64,000 bases of DNA from Sphingomonadales bacterium 28-55-16 (GTDB lineage Bacteria > Pseudomonadota > Alphaproteobacteria > Sphingomonadales > Sphingomonadaceae), in contig NCGG01000006.1 of NCBI GenBank assembly GCA_002278855.1, positions 1 to 64,000 of the forward strand, written 5' to 3'. Below are positions 8,037 through 16,622 of this stretch, piece after piece (the stretch's first letter is position 1; the number at the start of each line of letters is the position of its first letter). Under the pieces are notes generated by a model. That model was not told where the DNA came from and searched no databases. It was given only the letters and a program-made list of their open reading frames with translations. The position numbers and the translations under genes were made by a program.

Positions 8037-8726
8037 ATGAGAGTAGCAATTGCTGACGATGAGTCCGATGTTGTGGTGCACCTTACAGAAATCATTGAAG
8101 AATTAGGGCATGAAGCCGTGGGCTTTACTGACGGCGATGCGTTTTCCGATACCATATCAACCGAAATGTTTGACCTTGCCATCATGGATTGGAATATTCG
8201 GCGCAAAAATGGTGCATCTCTTTTTCATTGGATGTGTGAGACGCTACCGGAACGCCCGCCCATCATCATGATGGCAAATAGGTCGGCAACGCGGGATATT
8301 GCCGACGCGTTGAATGCGGGCGCAGACGAATATATCACGAAGCCCGAAGATCGCTCGGTTATTGCGGCACGGGTTAACGCACTGTTGCGCCGGAATGCCC
8401 GAAGCGGCGCCTTTGACACACAGGTGACCCATGGCGCTTACATGTTGAACAGGATCGACCAGAGCGTGTCCCTTAACGGCCAGATTATTGTTTTGACGGC
8501 GAAAGAATTTGAGCTTGCCGAAATGTTCTTCAAAAACACAGACCGCACATTGTCACGCGATCATATCATGCAAACCATATGGCGCACGTCGGCAAGCTTA
8601 GCGACACGGACACTGGACATGCACATTTCACGCGTGCGGGCAAAGCTGGACTTGCAGCCCAGAAACGGTTTCCGGATTTTTACGGTATTCGGTTACGGCT
8701 ACCGGCTGGAATCGGTCACCAATTAA
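8037..8726 (+). CDS. Orphan OmpR-type response regulator
   Basis: Two-domain regulator of 229 residues: receiver domain (about 1-118) and winged-helix DNA-binding domain (about 130-226) ending in the typical FGYGYRLE. Asp51 is the likely phosphoacceptor, with the acidic pair at residues 8-9 and Lys102. The conserved Thr/Ser switch position is an alanine (Ala80 in IIMMAN), and the sequence around Asp51 (MDWNIRRKNG) lacks the usual Pro. No histidine kinase is adjacent. This suggests altered or phosphorylation-independent signalling. A terminator follows at once. Confidence 0.92.
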   Translation: MRVAIADDESDVVVHLTEIIEELGHEAVGFTDGDAFSDTISTEMFDLAIMDWNIRRKNGASLFHWMCETLPERPPIIMMANRSATRDIADALNAGADEYITKPEDRSVIAARVNALLRRNARSGAFDTQVTHGAYMLNRIDQSVSLNGQIIVLTAKEFELAEMFFKNTDRTLSRDHIMQTIWRTSASLATRTLDMHISRVRAKLDLQPRNGFRIFTVFGYGYRLESVTN

Positions 8727-8741
8727 GGCGCGATAATTATC

Positions 8742-8768
8742 AAAAGGCAGTCCTAAGCTGCCTTTTTC
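8742..8768 (+). terminator. Rho-independent terminator of the response regulator gene
   Basis: AAAGGCAG at 8743-8750 pairs perfectly with CTGCCTTT at 8758-8765 over a 7-base loop, with further Ts after it. The right arm and loop overlap the 3' coding end of the convergent DAHP synthase gene, whose stop codon lies in the loop. Confidence 0.8.
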
Positions 8769-10123
8769 GCGCGCTCGGTCATTTCCTGGTTCAACATTTC
8801 GGCCAGCAGGAACGCCAACTCCAGTGACTGGGCCGCATTCAAACGCGGGTCGCAATGCGTGTGGTATCGATCCGCCAGACCTTCGTCAGTTACATCGACC
8901 GCGCCGCCCGTACACTCGGTCACATTTTGGCCCGTCATTTCGATATGGATGCCGCCACCGAAGCTGCCCTCAGCACGGTGCACGGCAAAGAAGCCGCGCA
9001 CTTCGGCCAAGATGCGTTCAAACGGCCGCGTCTTGTACCCGCTGGCAGATTTGACGACATTGCCGTGCATCGGATCGCAAGACCAAATGACGGGATGCCC
9101 TTCACGCTGAACAGCGCGCACCAATGTCGGCAACCCGCTCTCAACCTTGTCATAGCCATAACGCGAGATCAGCGTAATCCGTCCAGCCTCCCGCGCTGGA
9201 TTCAACGTGTCGAGCATCCGCAGCAACGCATCAGGCGCAAGGCTTGGGCCGCATTTGATACCAATTGGGTTCCCGATGCCGCGCAGAAATTCGACATGCG
9301 CCGACCCTTCAAACCGCGTACGATCCCCAATCCACAAGAAATGCGCTGACGTGTCATACCAACCACCCGTCAAGCTGTCCTGCCGGGTCATTGCCTGCTC
9401 ATAAGGCAACAACAAAGCCTCATGGCTCGTGTAGAAACTGGTGCCCTTTATCTGTGGCACGGTCTCTGGTGTAATGCCGCATGCTTCCATGAAGGCCAAA
9501 GCCTCGCTGATACGATCAGCCGTTTCTTTATATTTCTGCGCCCAAGGTGAACGGCCCATATAATCATGCGTCCAGGCATTGACCTGCTGCAGATTGGCAT
9601 AGCCGCCATTCGAAAAGGCGCGGAGCAGATTGAGCGTCGACGCGGCCTGACTATAAGCGCGGACCATGCGCGCTGGGTCGGGTTCGCGGCCTTCGGCGAC
9701 GAATTCAATGTCATTGATAATGTCGCCAAAATAGCTGGGCAGCTCCACGCCATTGATGGTTTCGGTCGGGGTCGAGCGTGGCTTGGCGAATTGCCCCGCC
9801 ATGCGGCCAAGCTTCACCACGGGCAGCTTACCCGCAAAAGTTAGGACAACCGCCATTTGCAAGATGACACGGAATGTATCGCGGATATTGTTGGGATGAA
9901 ACTCGGCAAAACTCTCGGCGCAATCGCCACCCTGCAGCAGAAACGCCTTACCATCTGCGACCTTAGCGAGGTCGTCCGTGAGATTACGTGCTTCGCCTGC
10001 GAAGACCAGCGGCGGGTAATTGCGGAGCGTATTTTCTGTCGCAGCCAAAGCAGCCGCGTCCTTGTACACAGGCATGTGAATGCCCGTTGCGTCTCTCCAG
10101 CTTTCCGGCGTCCACATCGCCAT
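8753..10123 (-). CDS. Class II 3-deoxy-7-phosphoheptulonate (DAHP) synthase
   Basis: Commits phosphoenolpyruvate and erythrose 4-phosphate to the shikimate pathway. The 456 residues fit the plant-like class II (AroA-II) family: it opens with the MWTPESWR motif, then [12 protein letters not shown], and the metal-binding QGGDCAESF at residues 64-72, with WSCDPMHGN and [15 protein letters not shown] near the C-terminus. A GGAG sequence lies eight bases before the ATG. The gene stands alone, divergent from petA. The window also holds chorismate mutase, aroK and aroB, but these are 30-50 kb away, so the pathway is dispersed. Confidence 0.97.
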   Translation of the reverse strand: MAMWTPESWRDATGIHMPVYKDAAALAATENTLRNYPPLVFAGEARNLTDDLAKVADGKAFLLQGGDCAESFAEFHPNNIRDTFRVILQMAVVLTFAGKLPVVKLGRMAGQFAKPRSTPTETINGVELPSYFGDIINDIEFVAEGREPDPARMVRAYSQAASTLNLLRAFSNGGYANLQQVNAWTHDYMGRSPWAQKYKETADRISEALAFMEACGITPETVPQIKGTSFYTSHEALLLPYEQAMTRQDSLTGGWYDTSAHFLWIGDRTRFEGSAHVEFLRGIGNPIGIKCGPSLAPDALLRMLDTLNPAREAGRITLISRYGYDKVESGLPTLVRAVQREGHPVIWSCDPMHGNVVKSASGYKTRPFERILAEVRGFFAVHRAEGSFGGGIHIEMTGQNVTECTGGAVDVTDEGLADRYHTHCDPRLNAAQSLELAFLLAEMLNQEMTERAKKAA

Positions 10124-10331
10124 GGGGCATACTCCAACAATATTCGTTTAAAATTTGCGCCCTTTAGGCCTATTATGTTGCTATAAGCAAGCTTTAGCGG
10201 CCAATTTGCGTTGGTTTCGTAAAATGCAACTCAACTGGCAACATTTGACGCACTGATGGCAAAATTCCTTGTTGGCAAATTGCTTGAAAGCCGTCTATCA
10301 GGCCGCTGAATCGCCCTAACCTGAAGCCAAT

Positions 10332-10360
10332 TTGTGTGCGTAAGATGAAAGCGATAGAAT
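10332..10360 (+). promoter_or_regulatory. Candidate promoter of the petABC operon
   Basis: TTGTGT at 10332-10337 and TAGAAT at 10355-10360 are separated by exactly 17 bases and lie 49 bases before petA. The leader then holds a GC hairpin (CGCGGG/CCCGCG) followed by AAAAAGGG ahead of the start codon. Inferred from pattern. Confidence 0.5.
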
Positions 10361-10408
10361 TTCGAGGATATTGCGCGGGTTCGTCCCGCGACGCAAAAAG
10401 GGCAGATT

Positions 10409-11041
10409 ATGTCGACAGTCAAAAAGACCAGTGGCGCAGGAAAAAAGCCGGCGAAGGCAGCCAGCAAGGTTAAGTCCGCAGCCCCAGCTGTTACCGAAAC
10501 GCAGGCAACAGCGCAGGGTGAAGGCGTTCGTCGCCGCGATTTCATCCATATCGCAACCGTAAGCTTTGCCGGTGTTGGCGCAGCAGCGGTCGCCATGCCT
10601 TTGGTCTCGCAAATGAGCGCGAGCGCCGATGTGCTCGCGCAAGCCTCTGTCGAGTTTGACATTGCGGCCATCGAGCCCGGTCAAGCGATCAAGACCAGCT
10701 GGCGCAAGCAGCCCGTGTTTATCCGCAACCTGACACCTGCCGAAATCGAAGCGGCAAACAAGGTTGATGTGGGATCCTTGCGTGACCCGCAAACACTGGC
10801 CGACCGCACCAAGCCCGGCAAAGAAAATTGGTTAATCACGCTTGGCGTTTGCACCCATTTGGGTTGCGTGCCACTGGGCGCCGCCTCTGGCGAAGTTAAA
10901 GGTGAGTATGGCGGCTATTTCTGCCCATGCCATGGTTCGCATTATGACACCGCCGCGCGTATCCGGAAGGGTCCAGCACCGCTGAACCTGAACGTTCCGG
11001 AATATGCATTCCTTTCTGACACAGTCGTTAAAATCGGTTGA
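10409..11041 (+). CDS. petA: Ubiquinol-cytochrome c reductase, Rieske iron-sulfur subunit
   Basis: Rieske [2Fe-2S] protein of the cytochrome bc1 complex, accepting one electron from ubiquinol on the periplasmic side. Cluster ligands are Cys148 and His150 (in CTHLGC) and Cys172 and His175 (in CPCHGS); Cys153 and Cys174 make the usual disulfide. A twin-arginine motif RRRDF at residues 41-45 precedes the single anchoring helix (about 47-67), as expected for Tat export. The 40-residue Lys/Ala-rich extension before it makes the protein longer (210) than most. First gene of petABC, with a good ribosome site (AAGGG). Confidence 0.97.
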   Translation: MSTVKKTSGAGKKPAKAASKVKSAAPAVTETQATAQGEGVRRRDFIHIATVSFAGVGAAAVAMPLVSQMSASADVLAQASVEFDIAAIEPGQAIKTSWRKQPVFIRNLTPAEIEAANKVDVGSLRDPQTLADRTKPGKENWLITLGVCTHLGCVPLGAASGEVKGEYGGYFCPCHGSHYDTAARIRKGPAPLNLNVPEYAFLSDTVVKIG

Positions 11042-11055
11042 GGAGCTAGAACGTA

Positions 11056-12348
11056 ATGAGCTTCCCTTGGGCACAAGAATATAAGCCGCAGGGCACGGTC
11101 GCTAAGTGGGTGGATGAACGCCTCCCCTTGCCGCGCCTCGTATATAACGCAGTTGGCGCCGGTTATCCCGTGCCACGCAACCTCAATTATTTCTGGAACT
11201 TCGGCGTCCTTGCGGGCGTCGCTTTGGTTATCCAGATTGTCACCGGCATCGTCCTTGCTATGCATTATTATGCAAGCGTCGACGGCGCGTTCAACAGCGT
11301 TGAGCACATCATGCGCGACGTGAACGCTGGCTGGTTCCTGCGTTATGCACATATGAACGGCGCAAGCTTCTTCTTCATCGTGGTGTATATCCATATCTTC
11401 CGCGGTCTATTCTACGGTTCGTACAAAGCGCCGCGTGAAATGATCTGGTTGCTTGGGGTTACCATCTTCCTGTTGATGATGGCGACCGCGTTCATGGGCT
11501 ATGTTCTTCCATGGGGCCAAATGAGCTTCTGGGGCGCACAGGTCATCACCGGCTTCTTCTCCGCAATTCCTCTGGTGGGTGAGCCACTCCGCCAATTGCT
11601 GCTGGGTGGCTTTGCGCCAGACCAAGCCGCTTTGAACCGCTTCTTCTCGTTGCATTATCTGATGCCGTTCGTCATTGCTGGCGTCATCATCCTGCACGTG
11701 TGGGCATTGCACATTCCAGGGTCGTCAAACCCAACGGGCGTTTCCGTAAAGGGTGAACAGGACACGGTTCCTTTCCACCCTTATTACACGGCAAAAGATG
11801 GCTTCGGCTTGGGGATCTTCTTGATCTTCTTTGTCGCAGTGACATTCTTTGCGCCAAATATGTTGGGTCACCCGGACAATTATATCCCGGCAAATCCACT
11901 TTCGACGCCAGCGCATATTGTCCCTGAATGGTATTTCTTGCCATTCTACGCGATTTTGAAAGCGTTCACCGTCGACTTCGGCATTCCCTTCACGGGCATC
12001 ATCATCATCCCAGCAAAGCTGATGGGCGTGCTTGCAATGTTCGGTTCGATCCTGTTGTTGTTCTTCCTGCCTTGGCTGGACACATCACCAGTACGCTCGG
12101 GCCACTATCGCCCGTTGTTCCGTAAGTTCTTCTGGTACGGCCTGATCCCAAGCTTGGTCGTTCTGACCTATTGCGGTGGCAAGCCACCCTATACCCAATG
12201 GGTCGTGCTCAGCCAGATTGCAGCGGCATATTATTTCGCCCATTTCTTGATCATTCTGCCGATTGTCTCGCGCATTGAACGGCCGCTTGCGTTGCCCAAT
12301 TCAATCACCGAAGCCGTCACGGGCAAACCGCTTCCAGCGGCTGCGTAA
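11056..12348 (+). CDS. petB: Cytochrome b subunit of the bc1 complex
   Basis: Integral membrane subunit with haems bL and bH and both quinone sites. At 430 residues it is the full-length form with eight expected helices. Recognisable are LNYFWNFGVLAG in the first helix, the haem histidines in the second and fourth helices (RYAHMNGASFFF and FFSLHYLMPF), and the Qo-site PEWYFLPFYAIL motif. A GAGGAG sequence precedes the start, 14 bases after petA. Translation is probably coupled within the operon. Confidence 0.98.
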   Translation: MSFPWAQEYKPQGTVAKWVDERLPLPRLVYNAVGAGYPVPRNLNYFWNFGVLAGVALVIQIVTGIVLAMHYYASVDGAFNSVEHIMRDVNAGWFLRYAHMNGASFFFIVVYIHIFRGLFYGSYKAPREMIWLLGVTIFLLMMATAFMGYVLPWGQMSFWGAQVITGFFSAIPLVGEPLRQLLLGGFAPDQAALNRFFSLHYLMPFVIAGVIILHVWALHIPGSSNPTGVSVKGEQDTVPFHPYYTAKDGFGLGIFLIFFVAVTFFAPNMLGHPDNYIPANPLSTPAHIVPEWYFLPFYAILKAFTVDFGIPFTGIIIIPAKLMGVLAMFGSILLLFFLPWLDTSPVRSGHYRPLFRKFFWYGLIPSLVVLTYCGGKPPYTQWVVLSQIAAAYYFAHFLIILPIVSRIERPLALPNSITEAVTGKPLPAAA

Positions 12349-12366
12349 AACAGGGAAAGCATAATC

Positions 12367-13230
12367 ATGGTTCGTTTAGTTGCTTTTTTAGTAGGCCTGT
12401 TTTTCAGCGGTATGCTGTTGCTTGGTCTTGGGGACACGATCGTTTCGGCGATTAAGGAGCCTGCTTTACCTACGGTTGAAGCTGGTTTTCACGAAGAGAC
12501 CTTGCCCGTCACGTTCGCGCATGATGGGCCGCTTGGCAAATTTGACCGCGGTCAGTTGCAGCGCGGGTTGAAGGTGTATTCCGAAGTATGTTCGGCGTGC
12601 CACAGTTTGAAGCTGGTTGCGTTCCGCGACTTTGCAGCATTGGGCTATTCCGAAGACCAAGTGAAGGCATTGGCCAAGGGTTGGAAGACCGAAGTGCCAA
12701 GCATCAACCCTGAAACGGGTGAACCTGCAACGCGTCCCGGCATTCCTGCTGACAAGATTCCTTCGCCATTTGCGAACGAAACGGCAGCGCGTGCGGCAAA
12801 CAATAATGCGCTTCCACCCGATCTTTCCTTGATCACCAAGGCGCGTGAGGGCGGTCCTGCTTATGTATATTCATTGCTGCTCGGTTACCGTGATCAAGCG
12901 GGCTACAAGAATGAAGAAGGCAAAGAGCTGCTGAAGGAATTCCCGGACGCTGCAACACCTCCTGGCCTGCACTTCAACCCTTGGTTTGCCAATTTGAACA
13001 TCGCTATGGCGCCGCCACTGGCCGCAGATGATCAGGTCACCTATGATGATGGCACAAAGGCGACCAAGCAGCAGATGGCGAAAGACGTTGCGGCGTTCCT
13101 AACCTGGACCGCGGAACCAAAGATGGAAAACCGCAAGAGTGCGGGTTGGGCTGCGCTCGGCTTCCTCTTAATCTTCACGCTATTGGCATTCATGTCCTAT
13201 CGGACCATCTGGGCCGACAAGAAGCATTGA
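12367..13230 (+). CDS. petC: Cytochrome c1 subunit of the bc1 complex
   Basis: Periplasmic c-type cytochrome anchored by a C-terminal helix; passes electrons from the Rieske protein to soluble cytochrome c. An N-terminal hydrophobic segment (residues 2-22) exports it, the haem-attachment motif CSACH is at residues 75-79, and the sixth ligand methionine is in the NIAMAPPL stretch near residue 218. The C-terminal helix (about 258-280) ends in YRTIWADKKH. Last gene of petABC, closed by a strong terminator. Confidence 0.98.
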   Translation: MVRLVAFLVGLFFSGMLLLGLGDTIVSAIKEPALPTVEAGFHEETLPVTFAHDGPLGKFDRGQLQRGLKVYSEVCSACHSLKLVAFRDFAALGYSEDQVKALAKGWKTEVPSINPETGEPATRPGIPADKIPSPFANETAARAANNNALPPDLSLITKAREGGPAYVYSLLLGYRDQAGYKNEEGKELLKEFPDAATPPGLHFNPWFANLNIAMAPPLAADDQVTYDDGTKATKQQMAKDVAAFLTWTAEPKMENRKSAGWAALGFLLIFTLLAFMSYRTIWADKKH

Positions 13231-13252
13231 TGCGATTTGACCGTTAATGGAC

Positions 13253-13280
13253 AGGGCCGCTTTTGCGGCCCTTTCTTTTG
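13253..13280 (+). terminator. Terminator of petABC
   Basis: AGGGCCGC at 13253-13260 and GCGGCCCT at 13265-13272 form a perfect 8-bp stem with a TTTT loop, followed by TTCTTTT. It lies 22 bases after the petC stop codon. Confidence 0.9.
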
Positions 13281-13349
13281 CAACGAGAGCGTTGACGCTT
13301 GCGTCGGATAATGGCAATAGCGGCGCTTCTAACGGCCATTTGGTCCGTC

Positions 13350-13423
13350 GCGGGTATAGCATAGTGGTAATGCACTAGCCTTCCAAGCTAGCTAGAGGGG
13401 TTCGATTCCCCTTACCCGCTCCA
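13350..13423 (+). tRNA. tRNA-Gly (anticodon UCC)
   Basis: Complete cloverleaf: acceptor GCGGGTA/TACCCGC, anticodon stem CTAGC/GCTAG with loop CTTCCAA giving TCC, T-arm with GTTCGATTC. The CCA end is encoded. It lies 78 bases after the petABC terminator. Confidence 0.97.
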
Positions 13424-13515
13424 ACTTCCTGCTATCATTATGCCTGATCTCCATTGCGTGACAGGGCCGCTCCGGAATGCGGGGCATGCATGCGCGCCGC
13501 TGCCCGCGGGCGACG

Positions 13516-13689
13516 GGTCCATTCAAATAATAAGATGTACCGGCTTCCGGAGCGACGTGGGTGGGCAACATCCGGAAGCCGATATGTGCAAGCGTTGCGG
13601 CCAAGCAGCGACGCTTTATGGACCAAGCGCGGTCATGATTTCTGGCGGTCCAGTGCCCCAACACGGCAGTTGGTGAAGCCATGACCGCG
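13516..13689 (+). ncRNA. Candidate structured RNA with two consecutive three-way junctions
   Basis: No gene is convincing between tRNA-Gly and trmL (13424-13900), but the stretch folds strikingly. Domain 1: GGTCCAT (13516-13522) closes with ATGGACC (13618-13624) around an 11-bp perfect stem (13541-13551/13571-13581) and a 9-bp stem (13590-13598/13608-13616). Domain 2: a 10-bp perfect stem (13628-13637/13680-13689) encloses a 4-bp and a 5-bp hairpin (13642-13653, 13658-13673). A U-G pair in the 9-bp stem would be A-C on the other strand, which favours plus-strand transcription. I could not match it to SRP RNA, 6S, tmRNA, RNase P or a known riboswitch. No U-tract follows, so the 3' end is unknown. 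It could instead be a palindromic repeat element. Confidence 0.4.
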
Positions 13690-13900
13690 TGGTCGTATCC
13701 AATGTTACGGCGGATGATGCCCGAATTTTAGCGGCGTGGTGCATTTTCCCATGCGGCGCTTTGCGGATATGCTGGTTGCATTGCCGCCGCGCGCGGGTGC
13801 AGAATGTGTCTGCTGCCATGCCCGCATCGCAATAACCATTTGTGCGTCGGCGGTGATACGCGCTAATCGCCGCGACATAGGTTTTAGTGAGGAGTGTGAC

Positions 13901-14362
13901 ATGCGCATCGCGCTGTATCAGCCGGACATGGCAGGAAATGTCGGTGCCGTTTTGCGCACCTCTGCATGTTTTGGCGTGACGTGCGACATCATCGAGCCAT
14001 GTGGTTTCGCATTTTCCGAACGCGCGCTGAAACGCTCCGGAATGGATTATATCGATCATGTAAAAATTCAGCGGCATCCCGATTGGGCAGCGTTTCTCGC
14101 GTCATTGGACGGCGCACGGATCGTTTTGATGTCCAGCAAAGCCTCTACCCCCCTGCCCGAGTTCGCGTTTCAACCTGACGATGTGATTTTGATGGGCTCC
14201 GAAAGCCGCGGCGCACCGCCCGAAGTCCATGCACGGGCCGACGCGCGGGTCTATATCCCCATGGCCGCCGGATTTCGGTCCTTGAACATTTCCGTATCGG
14301 CTGGCATCGCGCTAGCTGAAGGTCTGCGCCAGACCCACTCATTTCCGAGAGCCAATCTATGA
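13901..14362 (+). CDS. trmL: tRNA (cytidine(34)-2'-O)-methyltransferase TrmL
   Basis: SPOUT-class methyltransferase that 2'-O-methylates the wobble base of tRNA-Leu isoacceptors. The 153 residues form the minimal SpoU core: MRIALYQPDMAGNVGAVLRT at the start, then GMDYIDH, the MGSESRGAP knot motif and the C-terminal SLNISVSAGIALAEGLRQ. The start is fixed by GAGGAG seven bases upstream; the frame is open further up through the structured intergenic stretch, but that part has no family resemblance. It overlaps hemF by four bases (ATGA), so the two are coupled. Confidence 0.95.
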   Translation: MRIALYQPDMAGNVGAVLRTSACFGVTCDIIEPCGFAFSERALKRSGMDYIDHVKIQRHPDWAAFLASLDGARIVLMSSKASTPLPEFAFQPDDVILMGSESRGAPPEVHARADARVYIPMAAGFRSLNISVSAGIALAEGLRQTHSFPRANL

Positions 14363-15216
14363 CCCTGACATTAGATCATCGCCAACAGGCCGCACGCACA
14401 TGGTTTGAATCGCTGCGCGACAGCATTTGCGCAGCCTTTGAGGCTATCGAGCGCGAAGCCGGGTCCGATGCGGCATTCGCGTTTATGCCATGGGACCGGA
14501 ACGATCATGACGGCTCCCCCGGCGGCGGCGGCGTGCGCGGCGTCATGAAGGGCAAGATCTTTGAGAAAGTCGGCGTGAACGTTTCCACCGTCGGTGGCAG
14601 CTTTAACCCCGAATTTGCCAAAACCATTCATGGTGCGGCGGAGGACCCCAATTTCTTTGCCACCGGGATCAGCTTGGTCGCGCATATGGCGAACCCACAT
14701 GTGCCCGCCGTCCACATGAATACCCGCTATCTTGTGACGACGAAAAGCTGGTTTGGCGGGGGCGCGGACCTGAACCCTCCTATCCCCTATGCAGAGGATA
14801 CGGCCGATTTCCATGCGCGACTGCGTGCCGCTTGCGCGCCTTATGGCCCAGATGTGTATGAACGATATCGCAAATGGGCGGAGGATTATTTCTGGATACC
14901 GCATCGCAACGTCCATCGCGGCGTCGGCGGCATATTCTACGATCATCTCGAAAATAGCAGCGATGCCTTGTTCGAACAGAATTTCGCGTTGACCCGCGAT
15001 GTGGGCAATGCCTTTCTGGATGTCTTTCCCAAACTGGTCCGCCGCCGGATGAACCAGCCGTTCACCGCGGAAGAAAAGCAGGCACAATTGCGCTGGCGCG
15101 GCCTCTATGCCGAGTTTAATCTGGTATATGACCGCGGCACGACCTTTGGTCTGAAGACCGGCGGCAATGTCGATGCCATATTGATGAGCCTTCCGCCGCA
15201 AGTTGCGTGGGACTAA
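14359..15216 (+). CDS. hemF: Oxygen-dependent coproporphyrinogen III oxidase
   Basis: Oxidatively decarboxylates coproporphyrinogen III to protoporphyrinogen IX in haem synthesis. The 285 residues are normal length. Conserved blocks are visible: GGGGVRGVMKGKIFEKVGVN, HMNTRYLVTT, the signature WFGGGADLNP and the C-terminal EFNLVYDRGTTFGLKTGGN. The dimer is cytosolic and cofactor-free. Coupled to trmL; lying close to petABC, it serves cytochrome-rich respiration, though the link is only positional. Confidence 0.98.
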   Translation: MTLTLDHRQQAARTWFESLRDSICAAFEAIEREAGSDAAFAFMPWDRNDHDGSPGGGGVRGVMKGKIFEKVGVNVSTVGGSFNPEFAKTIHGAAEDPNFFATGISLVAHMANPHVPAVHMNTRYLVTTKSWFGGGADLNPPIPYAEDTADFHARLRAACAPYGPDVYERYRKWAEDYFWIPHRNVHRGVGGIFYDHLENSSDALFEQNFALTRDVGNAFLDVFPKLVRRRMNQPFTAEEKQAQLRWRGLYAEFNLVYDRGTTFGLKTGGNVDAILMSLPPQVAWD

Positions 15217-15222
15217 TCCCCA

Positions 15223-15837
15223 ATGGTGTATAGTCCGATTGCAGATGGCGCGCTTGGTGCGATTGTTACATCGCTGGAAATGACCAGCCGCCCGCCGATG
15301 CGCGCTATGCCAGCATCAGAATTGCGGCTGGATCGTTGGATGGCCCCTACGGCCGAAGCATATCGCACGCTGTATCGTCGCATTGGTGAACCATGGCTGT
15401 GGTTCTCACGGCTTGAGCTGAGCGATGCCGATCTGATGCAGATCATCCATGATCCCATGGTTCGGATTTGGGCGGTTCTTGACCGGCACGGCATTGAGGT
15501 CGGTATTTTGGAACTCGATTTCCGGCTGCCTGAGCAATGTGAAATTGCCTTTTTCGGTCTGGTGCCAGAGCTCACCGGCAAGGGGCATGGAAAATGGCTG
15601 ATGGCGATGGCGCTGCAAATGGCTTGGGCAGAGGCTGGCATGCGACGTCTTTGGGTGCACACCTGCACGCTCGATGGCCCGCATGCGCTCACTTTTTACC
15701 AGAGATCGGGCTTCATGGCCTACCAACGCCAGTTGGAAACTTTCCGCGACCCGCGCATCACGGGCCTCATTCCCCGCGACGCAGCCCCGCACATTCCTAT
15801 TATTGATGCGGTGTCTGCGCCACCAGCTGACGGTTGA
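15223..15837 (+). CDS. GNAT family N-acetyltransferase
   Basis: Acetyl-CoA dependent acyltransferase of 204 residues; the substrate is unknown. The GNAT core lies in the C-terminal two thirds: the beta4/alpha3 motif A GLVPELTGKGHGKWLMAMAL near residue 112 binds the CoA pyrophosphate, and motif B with HTCTLDGPHALTFYQRSGF near residue 146 completes the fold. It starts six bases after hemF and is probably cotranscribed with it. Its last 38 bases overlap the 3' end of the convergent membrane-protein gene. Confidence 0.9.
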   Translation: MVYSPIADGALGAIVTSLEMTSRPPMRAMPASELRLDRWMAPTAEAYRTLYRRIGEPWLWFSRLELSDADLMQIIHDPMVRIWAVLDRHGIEVGILELDFRLPEQCEIAFFGLVPELTGKGHGKWLMAMALQMAWAEAGMRRLWVHTCTLDGPHALTFYQRSGFMAYQRQLETFRDPRITGLIPRDAAPHIPIIDAVSAPPADG

Positions 15838-16543
15838 TGGCGACGAGCATCACAATGACGGCGACGGCCTCTAATGTGACAAAAAACGCACTGACGCCCG
15901 ATTGAAGGATCGGAATGCCGTCCGCACCCGCGATAGATTGGCAAACAGCATAAACTGCGCCACCCACGATGCCGGATGCAATGCGTGCAGCGAGCGCGAC
16001 GAACAACATCAACATTAAAATCGCCCAGCCGCAGTGACGGGTGACATGCCATGTGCGTATAACCGATGCATGCACGCCGTGGCTTCCGCCCCCTGCCATG
16101 ATAGCTGGCAGCAATGCGAACCGCCCTGACAGATAAAGCCCGGGTATCACGAGGAGGAAAAATCCAGCCAAAGTTGCCCATCCCACCAATATGCTTGCCA
16201 GCAGATAAGGAACAAACAAGGCCGCCGCGATGCCAAGCGCATCCCCTACTTTAGACAAAGCACGACCCGACAGCAGAACATAGAGTGACAGACTGCCGTA
16301 CATCGTCACCATCATCGTTGGCAGCAATATCGGCCAATTGGCCTCAAAATAGGCGCTGAGCGTCGCGACAGCAGTGTCCGCGTTTTCCAAAGTGTCGATC
16401 ATCAATGGCGGCACCAGAAACCCAGAAATCCACGCTGCTAAAAAGATGAAAAACCCAGCGATAGCTACAATCGCGTCTGTGTCCGCCGCAAACATTTTGC
16501 GCGCGTCGGTCCACACCGTGCGGTAGTCCAGTTTCTTGGGCAT
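15800..16543 (-). CDS. Polytopic inner-membrane protein of unknown function
   Basis: About 247 residues with roughly six hydrophobic segments (around residues 23-45, 70-92, 108-135, 140-162, 185-210 and 220-240). The short charged N-terminus KKLDYRTVWTDARKMF runs into the first helix. The GLYLSGRFALLPAIM stretch followed by a SVIRTWHVTR-like segment recalls YciC/GlpQ-membrane-domain type proteins, but the match is only an impression. The start MPKKLDY follows AGAGA; an ATG five codons upstream and another at 16624 are alternatives. Convergent overlap of 38 bases with the GNAT gene; divergent from lipB. Confidence 0.75.
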   Translation of the reverse strand: MPKKLDYRTVWTDARKMFAADTDAIVAIAGFFIFLAAWISGFLVPPLMIDTLENADTAVATLSAYFEANWPILLPTMMVTMYGSLSLYVLLSGRALSKVGDALGIAAALFVPYLLASILVGWATLAGFFLLVIPGLYLSGRFALLPAIMAGGGSHGVHASVIRTWHVTRHCGWAILMLMLFVALAARIASGIVGGAVYAVCQSIAGADGIPILQSGVSAFFVTLEAVAVIVMLVAINRQLVAQTPHQ

Positions 16544-16622
16544 GATGTCTCTGTGCATAATGCGGGCGTAGAGGGTGACATATGCGGTGGCAAGCCGCTT
16601 GCGGCATGCTAAAGGCCGCTGC

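Noticed and set aside
13392..13682. 96-codon frame on the minus strand running into tRNA-Gly
   Set aside because: It ends in a RVRGIEPL-type read-through of the tRNA gene, a common artefact, and the stretch is better explained by RNA-like folding.
13424..13900. SRP RNA, 6S RNA, tmRNA or RNase P RNA
   Set aside because: None of the signature sequences of these RNAs (for example the SRP GGAA/AGCA loop region or the RNase P P4 core) is present.
14371..15201. 276-codon open frame antisense to hemF
   Set aside because: hemF on the other strand has all family motifs; the antisense frame has none.
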